This document shows, one piece after another, positions 43,183 to 50,366 of a stretch of DNA of 64,000 nucleotides; the first letter of the stretch is position 1, and each line of letters starts with the position of its first letter. This DNA comes from Alphaproteobacteria bacterium. GTDB lineage: Bacteria; Pseudomonadota; Alphaproteobacteria; Rhodobacterales; Rhodobacteraceae. The translations under genes and the position numbers were made by a program. The stretch is from positions 1 through 64,000 of the forward strand of contig JAUHWT010000008.1 of the NCBI GenBank assembly GCA_030427145.1, read 5' to 3'. The notes below the pieces were generated by a model that searched no databases, was not told the origin of the DNA, and saw only the letters and a list, made by a program, of their open reading frames with translations.

Positions 43183-43779
43183 ATGTCAGATGATGAGCTG
43201 GTTAGACCGGTTTCCGAGACCCTGCTCTCGGACAACTGGGGCAAGCTGACCAGGCACGAGTTTGAGCTCTGCCGCCGCGACGGCAGCTGGCAGCGTCAGG
43301 TGCGGGAGGTGTATGACCGCGGCGATGGTGCGGCCTGTCTGTTGCACAATCCCGAGACCGACTGCGTTCTATTGACCCGGCAGTTTCGCCTGCCCGCGCA
43401 CCTGAACAACGGACCGTCGATGATGATCGAGACGCCTGCCGGTCTGCTCGATGGCGCGGAACCGGCCGAGCGGATGCGGGCGGAACTGGTGGAGGAAACA
43501 GGTTACGCCATTTCTGAGCTGCAGCCTGTCTACGACCTCTACATGTCACCCGGCTCGGTCAACGAACGGCTGATCCATTTCGAAGGGACATATTCCGAGG
43601 CCGAGAAGGTCGGGGAGGGCGGTGGCGAGTTCCACGAGGGTGAGGACATCGAGGTTATGCACGTACCGTTTGACGAGGCAGTTCGCATGGTTGAGTCGGG
43701 TAAAATTCGGGACGCAAAGACCGTTATCCTGCTTCAGCGTCTCGCCATCAAACGGCTGCGGGAGCAGTCGGGTCAGTAA
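43183..43779 (+). CDS. Nudix hydrolase (NudK/ADP-ribose pyrophosphatase type)
   Basis: This is a 198-residue Nudix protein. The Nudix box lies near residues 88-110 (ETPAGLLDGAEPAERMRAEL, then VEETGY), with the spacing seen in NudK-type GDP-sugar or ADP-ribose hydrolases. LTRQFRLPAHLN precedes it and YMSPGSVNERLIHF follows, both typical of the group. It lies 23 nt after ureG and could be in the same transcript. The stop overlaps the convergent kinase gene by 7 nt. Confidence 0.88.
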   Translation: MSDDELVRPVSETLLSDNWGKLTRHEFELCRRDGSWQRQVREVYDRGDGAACLLHNPETDCVLLTRQFRLPAHLNNGPSMMIETPAGLLDGAEPAERMRAELVEETGYAISELQPVYDLYMSPGSVNERLIHFEGTYSEAEKVGEGGGEFHEGEDIEVMHVPFDEAVRMVESGKIRDAKTVILLQRLAIKRLREQSGQ

Positions 43780-45494
43780 TTCCCCGGTTCCGGTGCGAAG
43801 GCCTGGGCGTTGAACGTCACGGTGATGCGATAGGCGCTTTCGGTGTCGTCGATTTCGATTTTCGCGCCAAGCTGGATGGCAAAAGCGTTGATGAGCCGCT
43901 TGCCCAGACCGGTGCTTTCACCTGATGGCGCGTCACCGACTGAATTGGCAAACTCGAAGACGCAGATGTCGTCCTCTGTCGCCGTGAAACTGACGTCGAT
44001 CCAGCACGGGCTTTCCGAGCCCGGAGGGCCAACATATTTCATCGCATTGGTCGCCGCCTCACTCGCAAGCAGGGACATGGGCACGGCCTGATCGGGGTAG
44101 AGGAATATGTCGTCGATATTGGATGTGACCTTGATCGCCCGGTCCGACACTGCGCCGATCTCAACGGTTTTCTCGACGATCTCACGCAGCAGGCTGCCCA
44201 CGTTTACCCGTCCGGACTCGTTCGATTGGTAGAGATCCCGGTGAATGGTGGCGAGGCTCAGAACCCGGTCCTGCATTCTGCGCAACACGCGCTTGGTGTC
44301 CGGATGGTCCGCGTCCCGGATCTGCATGTTCAGAATTGAGGAGATCAGCTGAAGGTTGTTTTTGACACGGTGGTGAACCTCTTTCAGCAGAACGTTCTTC
44401 TGATGCACCACGTTTTCCAGCTCCGCCTCGTCGTGCAGGATGCTGTCAGCCATACTCAGGAACGCGTTCTGAATGTTCTGAAGCTCCGTCGGCATCTCAC
44501 GGGACTGCGCCTCATCCGGCAGTGCCCTGTCACGTGCGAAGCGGGTCATCTGCAACTCGATGCGGCGGACATGCCGCGCGATCAGCCGATGGATCGCGAG
44601 CAGAGCCACGACCAGTGAACTCATCCACATCAGCGCCGGAAACGCACTTGTCGGCAGCAGGCTGCTCACCTTGCCGGAGAGGCCGTCTGAAGCGCCCCAG
44701 ATACCGAGCACGTAGATCTGCTGCCCCTGTAGCGGGACCTGGGTATATATCCGTTGCTCACCGTTCCGGTTTTCATCGGTAAAGGTATTTGAGAACACGC
44801 TGGCCAATCCGCCCAGACTGCGTCCCCTCGGGAGTTCGGCAGCAATCTTCTCGTATTCCAGGTGGCCGGTCAGAATATTGCCGTCGCGATCAAACGTGAT
44901 GAAATCCACCAGTTCGTGATCGGTGACGTCATTCTGGGTGAGCTCAAGCGGCTTGTGCGTGACGCCGATCACGATTTTGCCGATGGGCTGCCCGCCCCTG
45001 ACCACCGTTTGCGACATCGACATCATGGGCGTGGGACCATAATTTGTCTGGGGTGCGATCTGCACCTCGGTGGCGGGGCCGGAATAGGTCAGGTTCGGAA
45101 TGGTGTCCTGCGCAAGCTCAGGTTTGGACGCGATGCACAGATCGCCTGGCCCGGCGGGCACAAACGCTGCAAAGCTGAAACGTTGCGTTCGTTCGATCAA
45201 CCGCGCCATGCTCTGGCTGCACGCTTCCGGGTCGGCACCATAGCGAGGCAAAACGGCTGCAATCGCGGTGGCCGAGCCAACGGCCCGCTGCACGTAAAGC
45301 CGCTCGCGCAGCGCCACCTGTTCGGTAAGCACCATCAATGCAAGCTCGGAATTTTCCTGCGCCTTCATGGTCACGCTGCGCGTTTGCATGATCGCGATCA
45401 GTCCAATCGGCAAAAGCGCGAGGGACAGCATCGCAATCATGCTTACACGAAGGCTTTGGTACCAGCGTTTCCGCGGCGCAGGCGATCCGTTCAC
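43773..45494 (-). CDS. Membrane sensor histidine kinase (HisKA_2/HWE group), probable stress-response kinase
   Basis: This 573-residue kinase has TM1 near residues 17-37, a periplasmic sensor region to about residue 275 and TM2 at about 285-305. The dimerization/phosphoacceptor segment follows, with H374 in EVHHRVKNNLQLISSILNMQ. The ATPase domain includes LLASEAATNAMKYVG and STGLGKRLINAFA. The ATG overlaps the ecfG stop by 4 nt. Such kinases next to ecfG-nepR-phyR phosphorylate PhyR (PhyK type), and that role is inferred from the linkage. The sensed signal is unknown. Confidence 0.9.
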   Translation of the reverse strand: MNGSPAPRKRWYQSLRVSMIAMLSLALLPIGLIAIMQTRSVTMKAQENSELALMVLTEQVALRERLYVQRAVGSATAIAAVLPRYGADPEACSQSMARLIERTQRFSFAAFVPAGPGDLCIASKPELAQDTIPNLTYSGPATEVQIAPQTNYGPTPMMSMSQTVVRGGQPIGKIVIGVTHKPLELTQNDVTDHELVDFITFDRDGNILTGHLEYEKIAAELPRGRSLGGLASVFSNTFTDENRNGEQRIYTQVPLQGQQIYVLGIWGASDGLSGKVSSLLPTSAFPALMWMSSLVVALLAIHRLIARHVRRIELQMTRFARDRALPDEAQSREMPTELQNIQNAFLSMADSILHDEAELENVVHQKNVLLKEVHHRVKNNLQLISSILNMQIRDADHPDTKRVLRRMQDRVLSLATIHRDLYQSNESGRVNVGSLLREIVEKTVEIGAVSDRAIKVTSNIDDIFLYPDQAVPMSLLASEAATNAMKYVGPPGSESPCWIDVSFTATEDDICVFEFANSVGDAPSGESTGLGKRLINAFAIQLGAKIEIDDTESAYRITVTFNAQAFAPEPGNY

Positions 45495-46051
45495 GACAGG
45501 ACTGGACCCCCTCCGGCAACAACAGCCATCGTCGCGGAGTCCGTCATTTCCATGGGCTCGTCGTCGTTCAGCTGAAGAATCTCAGCAAGCTTCGCCCGTC
45601 CACGGTTCGCCCGGCTTTTGATGGTTCCGACGCGCACGCCGCACATGTCGGCCGCCTCCTCGTAGGAGAACCCGGATGCGCCGACGAGGATCAGCGCCTC
45701 GCGTTGTTCGTCGGGCAGGGTTTCGAACGCCTTTTTGAAGTCCGTCAGTTGCATGCGCCCGTCATGGTCAGGTTTTACCGACAGACTGGCAGTCATTATG
45801 CCATCAGTGTCGGAGACCTCGCGGCTGCGTTTGCGACGGCTTGAATAGTAGGTGTTGCGTAGAATGGTAAACAACCAGGCGCGCATGTTTGTGCCGGGTT
45901 TGAATTTATCGATGTTGGACCATGCCTTGACCACGGTGTCCTGCACCATGTCATCGGCGGTCGCGCCATTACGCGTGAGACTCAGGGCGAATGCGCGCAG
46001 GGCGGGCAAATGATCCACCAGCCCGTCGCGCGGGTCTTCGTGGTGACTCAT
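45491..46051 (-). CDS. ecfG: General stress response sigma factor EcfG
   Basis: This 186-residue ECF sigma factor is of the EcfG (ECF15) group. Region 2 includes HLPALRAFALSLTRNGATADDMVQDTVVKAW and NMRAWLFTILRNTYYSSRRK. Region 4 includes LPDEQREALILVGASGFSYEEAADMCGVRVGTIKSRANRGR. It overlaps the nepR stop by ATGA and the kinase ATG by 4 nt. NepR holds it inactive until phosphorylated PhyR captures NepR. EcfG recognises GGAAC-N16/17-CGTT promoters, several of which lie nearby. Confidence 0.95.
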   Translation of the reverse strand: MSHHEDPRDGLVDHLPALRAFALSLTRNGATADDMVQDTVVKAWSNIDKFKPGTNMRAWLFTILRNTYYSSRRKRSREVSDTDGIMTASLSVKPDHDGRMQLTDFKKAFETLPDEQREALILVGASGFSYEEAADMCGVRVGTIKSRANRGRAKLAEILQLNDDEPMEMTDSATMAVVAGGGPVLS

Positions 46052-46212
46052 TTGGTTTCCTTTCGTTCGGCATCCTGAGCCTTAAGGACGGCAAGCAGGT
46101 CCTTAAACCTGTCGGGCAGTTCCTCCTGAACCAGATCGGAATACACGAGTTTCAGGTTCTGATTGATAATCGACTCGATCCGATCGGCGTCTTTGTCTTT
46201 GGTGGGTGCCAT
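46048..46212 (-). CDS. nepR: Anti-sigma factor NepR
   Basis: This short gene of 54 codons is easily missed. It translates as MAPTKDKDADRIESIINQNL, then KLVYSDLVQEELPDRFKDLL and a charged tail. The NQNL.LVYSDLVQEELPDRF.DLL core is the NepR signature, with two helices that clamp EcfG. The stop overlaps the ecfG ATG (ATGA). It is the first gene after the EcfG-type promoter on the minus strand. It binds EcfG in unstressed cells and the PhyR sigma-like domain under stress. Confidence 0.93.
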   Translation of the reverse strand: MAPTKDKDADRIESIINQNLKLVYSDLVQEELPDRFKDLLAVLKAQDAERKETK

Positions 46213-46251
46213 AGTCCGTCCCGGTGGTTAGATATATTTGTGCCGCTCTCC

Positions 46252-46286
46252 TGGAACCCAACGCGCTCTGCACGCGTTGGGTTCCA
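46252..46286. promoter_or_regulatory. Symmetrical bidirectional EcfG-type promoter (nepR-ecfG and phyR)
   Basis: TGGAACCCAACGCG (46252-46265) and CGCGTTGGGTTCCA (46273-46286) are a perfect 14-bp inverted repeat around a 7-nt loop. On the plus strand it reads GGAAC (46253-46257), 17 bp, CGTT (46275-46278), towards phyR. On the minus strand it reads GGAAC (46285-46281), 17 bp, CGTT (46263-46260), towards nepR. Both match the EcfG consensus exactly, so the -35 of one promoter overlaps the -10 of the other. Confidence 0.88.
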
Positions 46287-46311
46287 CAGGAATACCAAAA
46301 AGGCGAGAAAA

Positions 46312-47124
46312 ATGTCGAATATCCAACCCAGCGCCGATCTTTCCGATCAGATAGCTGCATATTTGCCCTATTTGCGCCGGTACGCCCGGACCCTTACCGG
46401 GTCCCAGGAGAGCGGTGACCGGTACGCGCTGAAAACACTTGAGGCCATTCTCAGTGACAGATCCGAGTTTGAGGGGAACATCTCCGTTCAGGTCGGGCTC
46501 TTTCGGGTGTTCCACAAATTCTGGGTCGGAGAGGGACGGGCGGAGGCCGTTGAGGATGATCCCGCTCGTGCAAAGGCCCAGGCGCATCTTGCCTCGCTTC
46601 GCCCAAATTCGCGTGAGGCATTGATCCTCGCGACCGTTGAGGATTTTTCCGTCAAGGACATCGCCCAGATCATGAACATCCCTGAAACCGAAGTTGACAG
46701 CCTTGTGGCCACCGCCCGATCCGACATGCAGAACGCCGTGGCGGGACGGGTTCTCATCATCGAGGACGAACCGATCATCGCCGCCGACATCAGCGCAATC
46801 GTCGAGGATCTCGGCCACACGGTGACCGGAGTTGCCCGGACCCGGACGGAGGCGGTGGAGCTTGGAAATCAAACCTCTCCTGATCTTATTCTTGCGGACA
46901 TTCAGCTTGCCGACCGTTCTTCGGGCATTGATGCCGTGAACGATCTTTTGGGCGTCATGGAGGGAACCCCGGTTATCTTCATTACCGCCTTCCCCGAACG
47001 TCTTCTGACCGGCGAGCGCCCCGAACCCGCATTCCTGATTGCGAAACCCTACCAGGAGGAGCAGGTCAAATCCGCTGTGAGTCAGGCGATGTTCTTTGCA
47101 TCGACGGAGACACTTCAGGCCTGA
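46312..47124 (+). CDS. phyR: General stress response anti-anti-sigma regulator PhyR
   Basis: PhyR has 270 residues. An N-terminal sigma-like domain (about 1-140; LPYLRRYARTLTGSQESGD, LRPNSREALILATVEDFSVKDIAQIM) mimics EcfG. A C-terminal receiver domain (about 145-262) has E151, D152, phosphoacceptor D196, T225 and K245, plus the PhyR-specific ITAFPERLLTGERPEPAFL loop. Phosphorylation opens the protein so it binds NepR. The ATG at 46312 is chosen for its AAGGCGAG ribosome site and the promoter at 46252; the longer reading frame would run through nepR. Confidence 0.96.
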   Translation: MSNIQPSADLSDQIAAYLPYLRRYARTLTGSQESGDRYALKTLEAILSDRSEFEGNISVQVGLFRVFHKFWVGEGRAEAVEDDPARAKAQAHLASLRPNSREALILATVEDFSVKDIAQIMNIPETEVDSLVATARSDMQNAVAGRVLIIEDEPIIAADISAIVEDLGHTVTGVARTRTEAVELGNQTSPDLILADIQLADRSSGIDAVNDLLGVMEGTPVIFITAFPERLLTGERPEPAFLIAKPYQEEQVKSAVSQAMFFASTETLQA

Positions 47125-47138
47125 TCCGGGCAAGCTGT

Positions 47139-47170
47139 ACAAAAAAGCCCTGCCGATCGTTTGGCAGGGC
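47139..47170 (-). terminator. Terminator after dps (minus strand), shared with phyR end
   Basis: GCCCTGCC (47147-47154) and GGCAGGGC (47163-47170) form an 8-bp hairpin. On the minus strand it is followed by TTTTTTGT, a standard rho-independent terminator for the dps reading frame. It could also slow transcription leaving phyR. Confidence 0.75.
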
Positions 47171-47225
47171 AGGTGGTCCAGCCCCACGGCTGTGGTGGGA
47201 CCCGACAGGAGCTCAGTAATTCCTT

Positions 47226-47723
47226 CTACTCGCTGGCAATGGCCTTCAGCATCCAGACGGCCTGCTCATGAAATGCCGACCGTGCAGTCGCCAGATCAGC
47301 CGTTACCGGGTCGTTGTGGCGTTCGGCCAGTTCGACCAGCTCGTGCAGCCGCTTGGAAATCTTCTCGTGATCTTGCGCAAGTTCCGCGCAAACGTCGCCG
47401 GCGGATGCATCCTCATCCGCTGCGGTGACGTGTGATACCTTCAGGAGCGATGCGAGATCAGTTGGGGCTTTCCGGCCGATCGCACGGATCCGCTCGGCTA
47501 CAACGTCTGCAGCCTCGAACATCTCGTTGTACTGTTCCTCGGTCAGCTTGTGCAGCGAGAAGAACAGCGGACCTTCAACATTCTAGTGATAGCCCTGGGT
47601 CTTGAACATGATTGCGTAGGTGTCGGCCAGAACGCCGCGCAGACCTTTCGCAATTTCGTCGGCTTTCTCAACGCCGGTCTCAAGATTTTTATCTTCGGTT
47701 ACGATATTCAGTGCGGATGTCAT
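47226..47723 (-). pseudogene. dps: dps (DNA-binding ferritin-like) interrupted by an in-frame amber codon
   Basis: The 165-codon frame encodes a Dps/ferritin-like protein: TYAIMFKTQGYH, then the stop, then NVEGPLFFSLHKLTEEQYNE and FEAADVVAERIRAIG. Codon 47 (47585-47583) is TAG where relatives have Trp (YHWNV), so a TGG to TAG change is the simplest explanation. The frame is intact on both sides and the rest looks conserved, including D/E and H residues of the ferroxidase centre. The ATG at 47723 has a GGAGG site. Either it is a recent pseudogene, or the stop is read through, or it is a sequencing error. Confidence 0.85.
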
Positions 47724-47751
47724 TCCGTCCTCCGTATTCTGGTATTGTGGC

Positions 47752-47777
47752 GGTCCACCCGGCCTTACCGGGGGACC
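47752..47777. other. Hairpin between the DUF1328 gene and dps
   Basis: GGTCC at 47752 pairs with GGACC ending at 47777 and is extended by interrupted C/G pairing around a short loop. It lies in the 72-nt gap between the DUF1328 stop and the dps ATG on the same strand and may be a processing hairpin or weak terminator. Confidence 0.35.
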
Positions 47778-47795
47778 ATTCATCTTCGGCGCGGG

Positions 47796-47963
47796 TTAGC
47801 GCGGACTCTTGATGACACGCGCAACCAGCGTGACCAAAAACAGTGCGAGAAAGATGAAGAACAGGATCTGGGCAATGCCTGCGGATGCGCTCGCGATTCC
47901 GCCGAAGCCAAATACTGCTGCAATTAGAGCCACTACCAGGAAAATCGCTGTCCAGTAAAGCAT
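47796..47963 (-). CDS. DUF1328 small membrane protein (YtjA family)
   Basis: This 55-residue protein with two membrane segments reads [20 protein letters not shown], then a Gly/Ala-rich turn and a second hydrophobic stretch, ending VARVIKSPR. This is the DUF1328/YtjA pattern, common next to stress genes in alphaproteobacteria. It has an AAGGA-type ribosome site. An EcfG-like promoter (GGAAC 48044-48040, 16 bp, GGTT 48023-48020) lies about 50 nt upstream of the ATG. Confidence 0.88.
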   Translation of the reverse strand: MLYWTAIFLVVALIAAVFGFGGIASASAGIAQILFFIFLALFLVTLVARVIKSPR

Positions 47964-48019
47964 GGCCGTTCCTTCCGTTTACATTCAGGGCGGACTTTTC
48001 AGTCGCCGTATGGTGGAAG

Positions 48020-48044
48020 AACCGCAGCCGTCATCAAAAGTTCC
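48020..48044 (-). promoter_or_regulatory. EcfG-like promoter for the DUF1328 gene
   Basis: The minus strand reads GGAAC (48044-48040), 16 bp, GGTT (48023-48020). The -35 is exact and the -10 differs from CGTT by one base. Position and gene type fit the EcfG regulon. Confidence 0.5.
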
Positions 48045-48068
48045 TACACAAAAAATTTTTAGGAAACT

Positions 48069-48093
48069 GGAACCAGCATCAAACCCGGCAGTT
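48069..48093 (+). promoter_or_regulatory. EcfG-like promoter for the DUF883 gene
   Basis: GGAAC (48069-48073), 16 bp, AGTT (48090-48093), about 35 nt before the DUF883 ATG. The -35 is exact and extended by C (GGAACC); the -10 differs from CGTT by one base. Confidence 0.6.
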
Positions 48094-48127
48094 GTATCAG
48101 GGGTATATAGTAACAGAGGAGGCTGTC

Positions 48128-48460
48128 ATGGCGAATAGTCCATCAACAGCAAATGCAAAAAAAGAAGCAAGCTACGAAGATCTGAATGAGCAGATCTCCA
48201 TTCTCCGCGATGACATCAGCGCCCTGACCGGCACCATTGCCGATCTGACCAAAGCACAGGCCAACCAGCTGACCGGTGCGGCCGCGCAACAGGCCGAAGC
48301 CGCCCGCCAAAAGGGTGTGGAGACCGCGGCACTCGTGGCCAACCAGGCCAAGGACGTTCAGACCCAGGCACAGGAATTTGTAGACGCACGCCCTGGTACG
48401 GCCCTCGGTATCGCAGCCGGGCTAGGCTTCCTCGTGGGCATGATGAGCGCCCGGAAGTAA
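48128..48460 (+). CDS. DUF883 family (ElaB/YqjD-like) protein
   Basis: This 110-residue protein has a long amphipathic helix (residues ~15-85, ISILRDDISALTGTIADLTK and many Ala/Gln) and a C-terminal membrane anchor GTALGIAAGLGFLVGMMSARK. This matches the DUF883 family of inner-membrane proteins, some of which bind ribosomes in stationary phase. The ATG at 48128 is set by a GAGGAGG ribosome site; the longer frame upstream is noncoding. It is followed with no gap (TAAATG) by the holin-like gene. Confidence 0.85.
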   Translation: MANSPSTANAKKEASYEDLNEQISILRDDISALTGTIADLTKAQANQLTGAAAQQAEAARQKGVETAALVANQAKDVQTQAQEFVDARPGTALGIAAGLGFLVGMMSARK

Positions 48461-48784
48461 ATGATAGCTGCACTGAAATATCGGTTGCGGGTCGCGGCCC
48501 GCAACGCAGGTCTCATCGGCATAGGCGCCCTTTTCCTCCTGATTGCCGTGGGATTTTTCACGGCGGCCGGATGGATGCTTCTTGCCGTGGCTTATGGTCC
48601 CCTGCTTGCAACCGTGCTGATCGGCTGTCTTTTCGCCGGCCTCGGGCTTGTGTTCGTCGGTGTCGCCCTGCGTGACAGTCCGCGCCATGCCCCGCACCCC
48701 GCGGAAGCAAAGCCGAAAACCACGCCGCTCATGGAAGCGTTTTTGGTAGGCCTCCAGGCGGGAACAGCTGCGCGCAGGCGTTAA
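48461..48784 (+). CDS. Phage holin superfamily / DUF1469-like membrane protein
   Basis: This 107-residue protein has a basic N-terminus and two membrane segments (about residues 17-39 and 46-68), of the type annotated as phage holin family 3_6/YqjE. It almost always follows a DUF883 gene, as here, and is not evidence of a prophage. It starts at the base after the DUF883 stop. The 3' end overlaps the convergent pseudo-receiver gene by 56 nt. Confidence 0.8.
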   Translation: MIAALKYRLRVAARNAGLIGIGALFLLIAVGFFTAAGWMLLAVAYGPLLATVLIGCLFAGLGLVFVGVALRDSPRHAPHPAEAKPKTTPLMEAFLVGLQAGTAARRR

Positions 48785-49121
48785 GCCGCGCAACCGCGTC
48801 GGCGATCATGTTGATTGAAAACGGCGTGGACACCACGACCGAACCGGTAATTTTTTCCTCATCCCCCCTGTCACTTAATACGATAAGTCTCATTCCCGAC
48901 TTCAGGCGCTGGCTCAGGGCCGGGTCGGTGCCGTCGCGTGGCTGTGGCATGTTGCCGGCCACGACGACCCGCGCATCCTCCAGCCGCACGGCGACATCGG
49001 CCTCCTCGAAGGTCGGGAATGACCGGATATCCGCCCCCGGCATCACGTCCTGAAAGATTTGCGTCAAATCGAGTACGACGATAGGATTTCTGTCGATAAC
49101 GACTACGAGATTCTTGCTCAC
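48729..49121 (-). CDS. Degenerate response-regulator receiver protein
   Basis: This 130-residue protein has the CheY-like order of strands and helices (LVVVIDRNPIVVLDLTQIF; RVVVAGN; RLIVLSD; SVVVSTPFS). The phosphoacceptor position (around residue 55-56) is Ala-Gly, and the conserved Lys is replaced in VSTPFS. It therefore cannot be phosphorylated in the normal way and is a pseudo-receiver. It is divergent from the Crp/Fnr gene (90 nt apart) and overlaps the holin-like gene tail to tail. Its role is unknown. Confidence 0.7.
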   Translation of the reverse strand: MSKNLVVVIDRNPIVVLDLTQIFQDVMPGADIRSFPTFEEADVAVRLEDARVVVAGNMPQPRDGTDPALSQRLKSGMRLIVLSDRGDEEKITGSVVVSTPFSINMIADAVARLNACAQLFPPGGLPKTLP

Positions 49122-49211
49122 ACTTTTTCATCCGCTCCCAGATTAAGGTGGTATTCTGACGAAATGTGGCGCGGCTGCATTAAACTGTGACATAGGGGTG
49201 AACATAATAGC

Positions 49212-49940
49212 ATGGCGGAGGACTGCACCAACTGCTGGCTTCGGGACACCGACGCCTACGAGGACCTCTCACGCGAGGAGCTGCGTTTCATGAAACGCTT
49301 CAAGGTTGGCGAACTGGTCGTGGATGCCGGTACGCCCATCATACTTGAGGGAACACGCAGCCCGCAGCTCTATACCGTTCTCCGCGGCATGGGGCTGCGC
49401 ACCAAACTGCTCGGGAATGGCAACCGTCAGGTCGTGAATTTCGTGTTTCCTGGTGACTTCGTGGGACTTCAGTCCGCCATCATGGGCGATATGGGCCATG
49501 CGGTGGAGGCCAGCACCGAGATGACGCTCTGTGTGTTTGACAGGACGCAGATCTGGACCCTGTTCAAATCGCACCCGGAGCGGGCTTACGATCTCACCTG
49601 GCTCGCGGCCAGCGAGGAACATTTCCTCGGTGAGGCGCTCACCTCGGTCGGCCAGCGCACCGCGCTTCAGGCAACGGCGTGGGCTCTCGTGAAGATATTC
49701 GAGCGCGGCAAAACGATTGGCATGGTCAAAAACGGCGTGATGGACCTGCCCTATCGCCAGCAGGATCTCGCGGATGCGTTGGGTCTGTCGCTGGTCCACA
49801 CCAACAAAACCCTTGCGCGACTGCGGGACAGGGAGCTTGCGGAATGGCGGGAAGGTCGGCTCAGGATTGGTAATCTTGATGCCTTGGCCGATGTAGCCGA
49901 AATGGAGCGGGTGGAGCCCAAAAAACGCCCCATGCTCTAG
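49212..49940 (+). CDS. Crp/Fnr family transcriptional regulator
   Basis: This 242-residue regulator has a cyclic nucleotide-binding-type beta-roll (about residues 25-140; LRGMGLRTKLLGNG, NFVFPGDFVGLQSAIMG). A C-terminal winged helix has DLPYRQQDLADALGLSLVHTNKTLARLRDREL near residues 180-215. Two Cys near the N-terminus (DCTNCWLRD) resemble a short motif shared by Rhodobacterales Crp/Fnr proteins and are too few for an FNR [4Fe-4S] cluster. It is placed among stress genes; its ligand is unknown. Confidence 0.88.
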   Translation: MAEDCTNCWLRDTDAYEDLSREELRFMKRFKVGELVVDAGTPIILEGTRSPQLYTVLRGMGLRTKLLGNGNRQVVNFVFPGDFVGLQSAIMGDMGHAVEASTEMTLCVFDRTQIWTLFKSHPERAYDLTWLAASEEHFLGEALTSVGQRTALQATAWALVKIFERGKTIGMVKNGVMDLPYRQQDLADALGLSLVHTNKTLARLRDRELAEWREGRLRIGNLDALADVAEMERVEPKKRPML

Positions 49941-49949
49941 AAAAGCAAA

Positions 49950-49970
49950 CGGGCACCGAAAAGGTGCCCG
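49950..49970. terminator. Hairpin terminator between the crp-like gene and the small membrane gene
   Basis: CGGGCACC (49950-49957), loop gaaaa, GGTGCCCG (49963-49970). On the minus strand it is followed by TTTGCTTTTCT, so it best terminates the convergent small membrane protein gene, and it may act on both. Confidence 0.65.
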
Positions 49971-49998
49971 CGTGCGTCATGGTCTCGGTGTCACGTGG

Positions 49999-50190
49999 TC
50001 AGACGTGGCTTTTTCTCGCTCTCGGTCCCGCGAAGAACCAGATAATAAATCCGATAATGGGCAGGATCAGAACCAGAAGTGTCCAGATAACCTTGCGTCC
50101 GGTCGACGCCGCCGATCCAATGATGGACACAATAGCCCAAATATCCAGCGCGAGAATGATAAGCCCGCCAATTCCCCCAATCTCCAGCAT
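49999..50190 (-). CDS. Small membrane protein, PLDc_N (phospholipase D N-terminal) type
   Basis: This 63-residue protein has two membrane segments: LIILALDIWAIVSIIGS, and the conserved VIWTLLVLILPIIGFIIWFF followed by GPR. This is the PLDc_N domain as a free-standing protein. The ATG at 50190 has an AAGGA site. A perfect EcfG promoter lies about 58 nt upstream. Confidence 0.85.
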   Translation of the reverse strand: MLEIGGIGGLIILALDIWAIVSIIGSAASTGRKVIWTLLVLILPIIGFIIWFFAGPRARKSHV

Positions 50191-50247
50191 CTCGTTTCCT
50201 TTCGTTTCGTCAGGCAAACGCCCAGTGTGTTTGGTATTCGCAAAGAC

Positions 50248-50272
50248 AACGCACCTGCGTCGTTATGGTTCC
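50248..50272 (-). promoter_or_regulatory. EcfG promoter for the PLDc_N gene
   Basis: The minus strand reads GGAAC (50272-50268, extended to GGAACC), 16 bp, CGTT (50251-50248). This is an exact match to the EcfG consensus and faces the small membrane protein gene. Confidence 0.75.
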
Positions 50273-50366
50273 CTGGGGACTGTTTCCCACGGGTCCAGCA
50301 CCTGCTACGGTTAGACGGCATCGCAGGCTGCCGATCCGAACCGGTGGCGTTCCGAGAGCACGGGAA

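Noticed and set aside
45991-46311. N-terminal extension of phyR
   Set aside because: The extension runs antisense through nepR and the promoter palindrome. The conserved PhyR protein and a ribosome site start at 46312.
47885-48127. N-terminal extension of the DUF883 gene
   Set aside because: The extra residues are unrelated to the family and run opposite the DUF1328 gene; a GAGGAGG site marks 48128.
48461-48784. Holin-like gene as a sign of a prophage
   Set aside because: DUF883-holin-like pairs are ordinary housekeeping or stress membrane genes, and no other phage gene is nearby.
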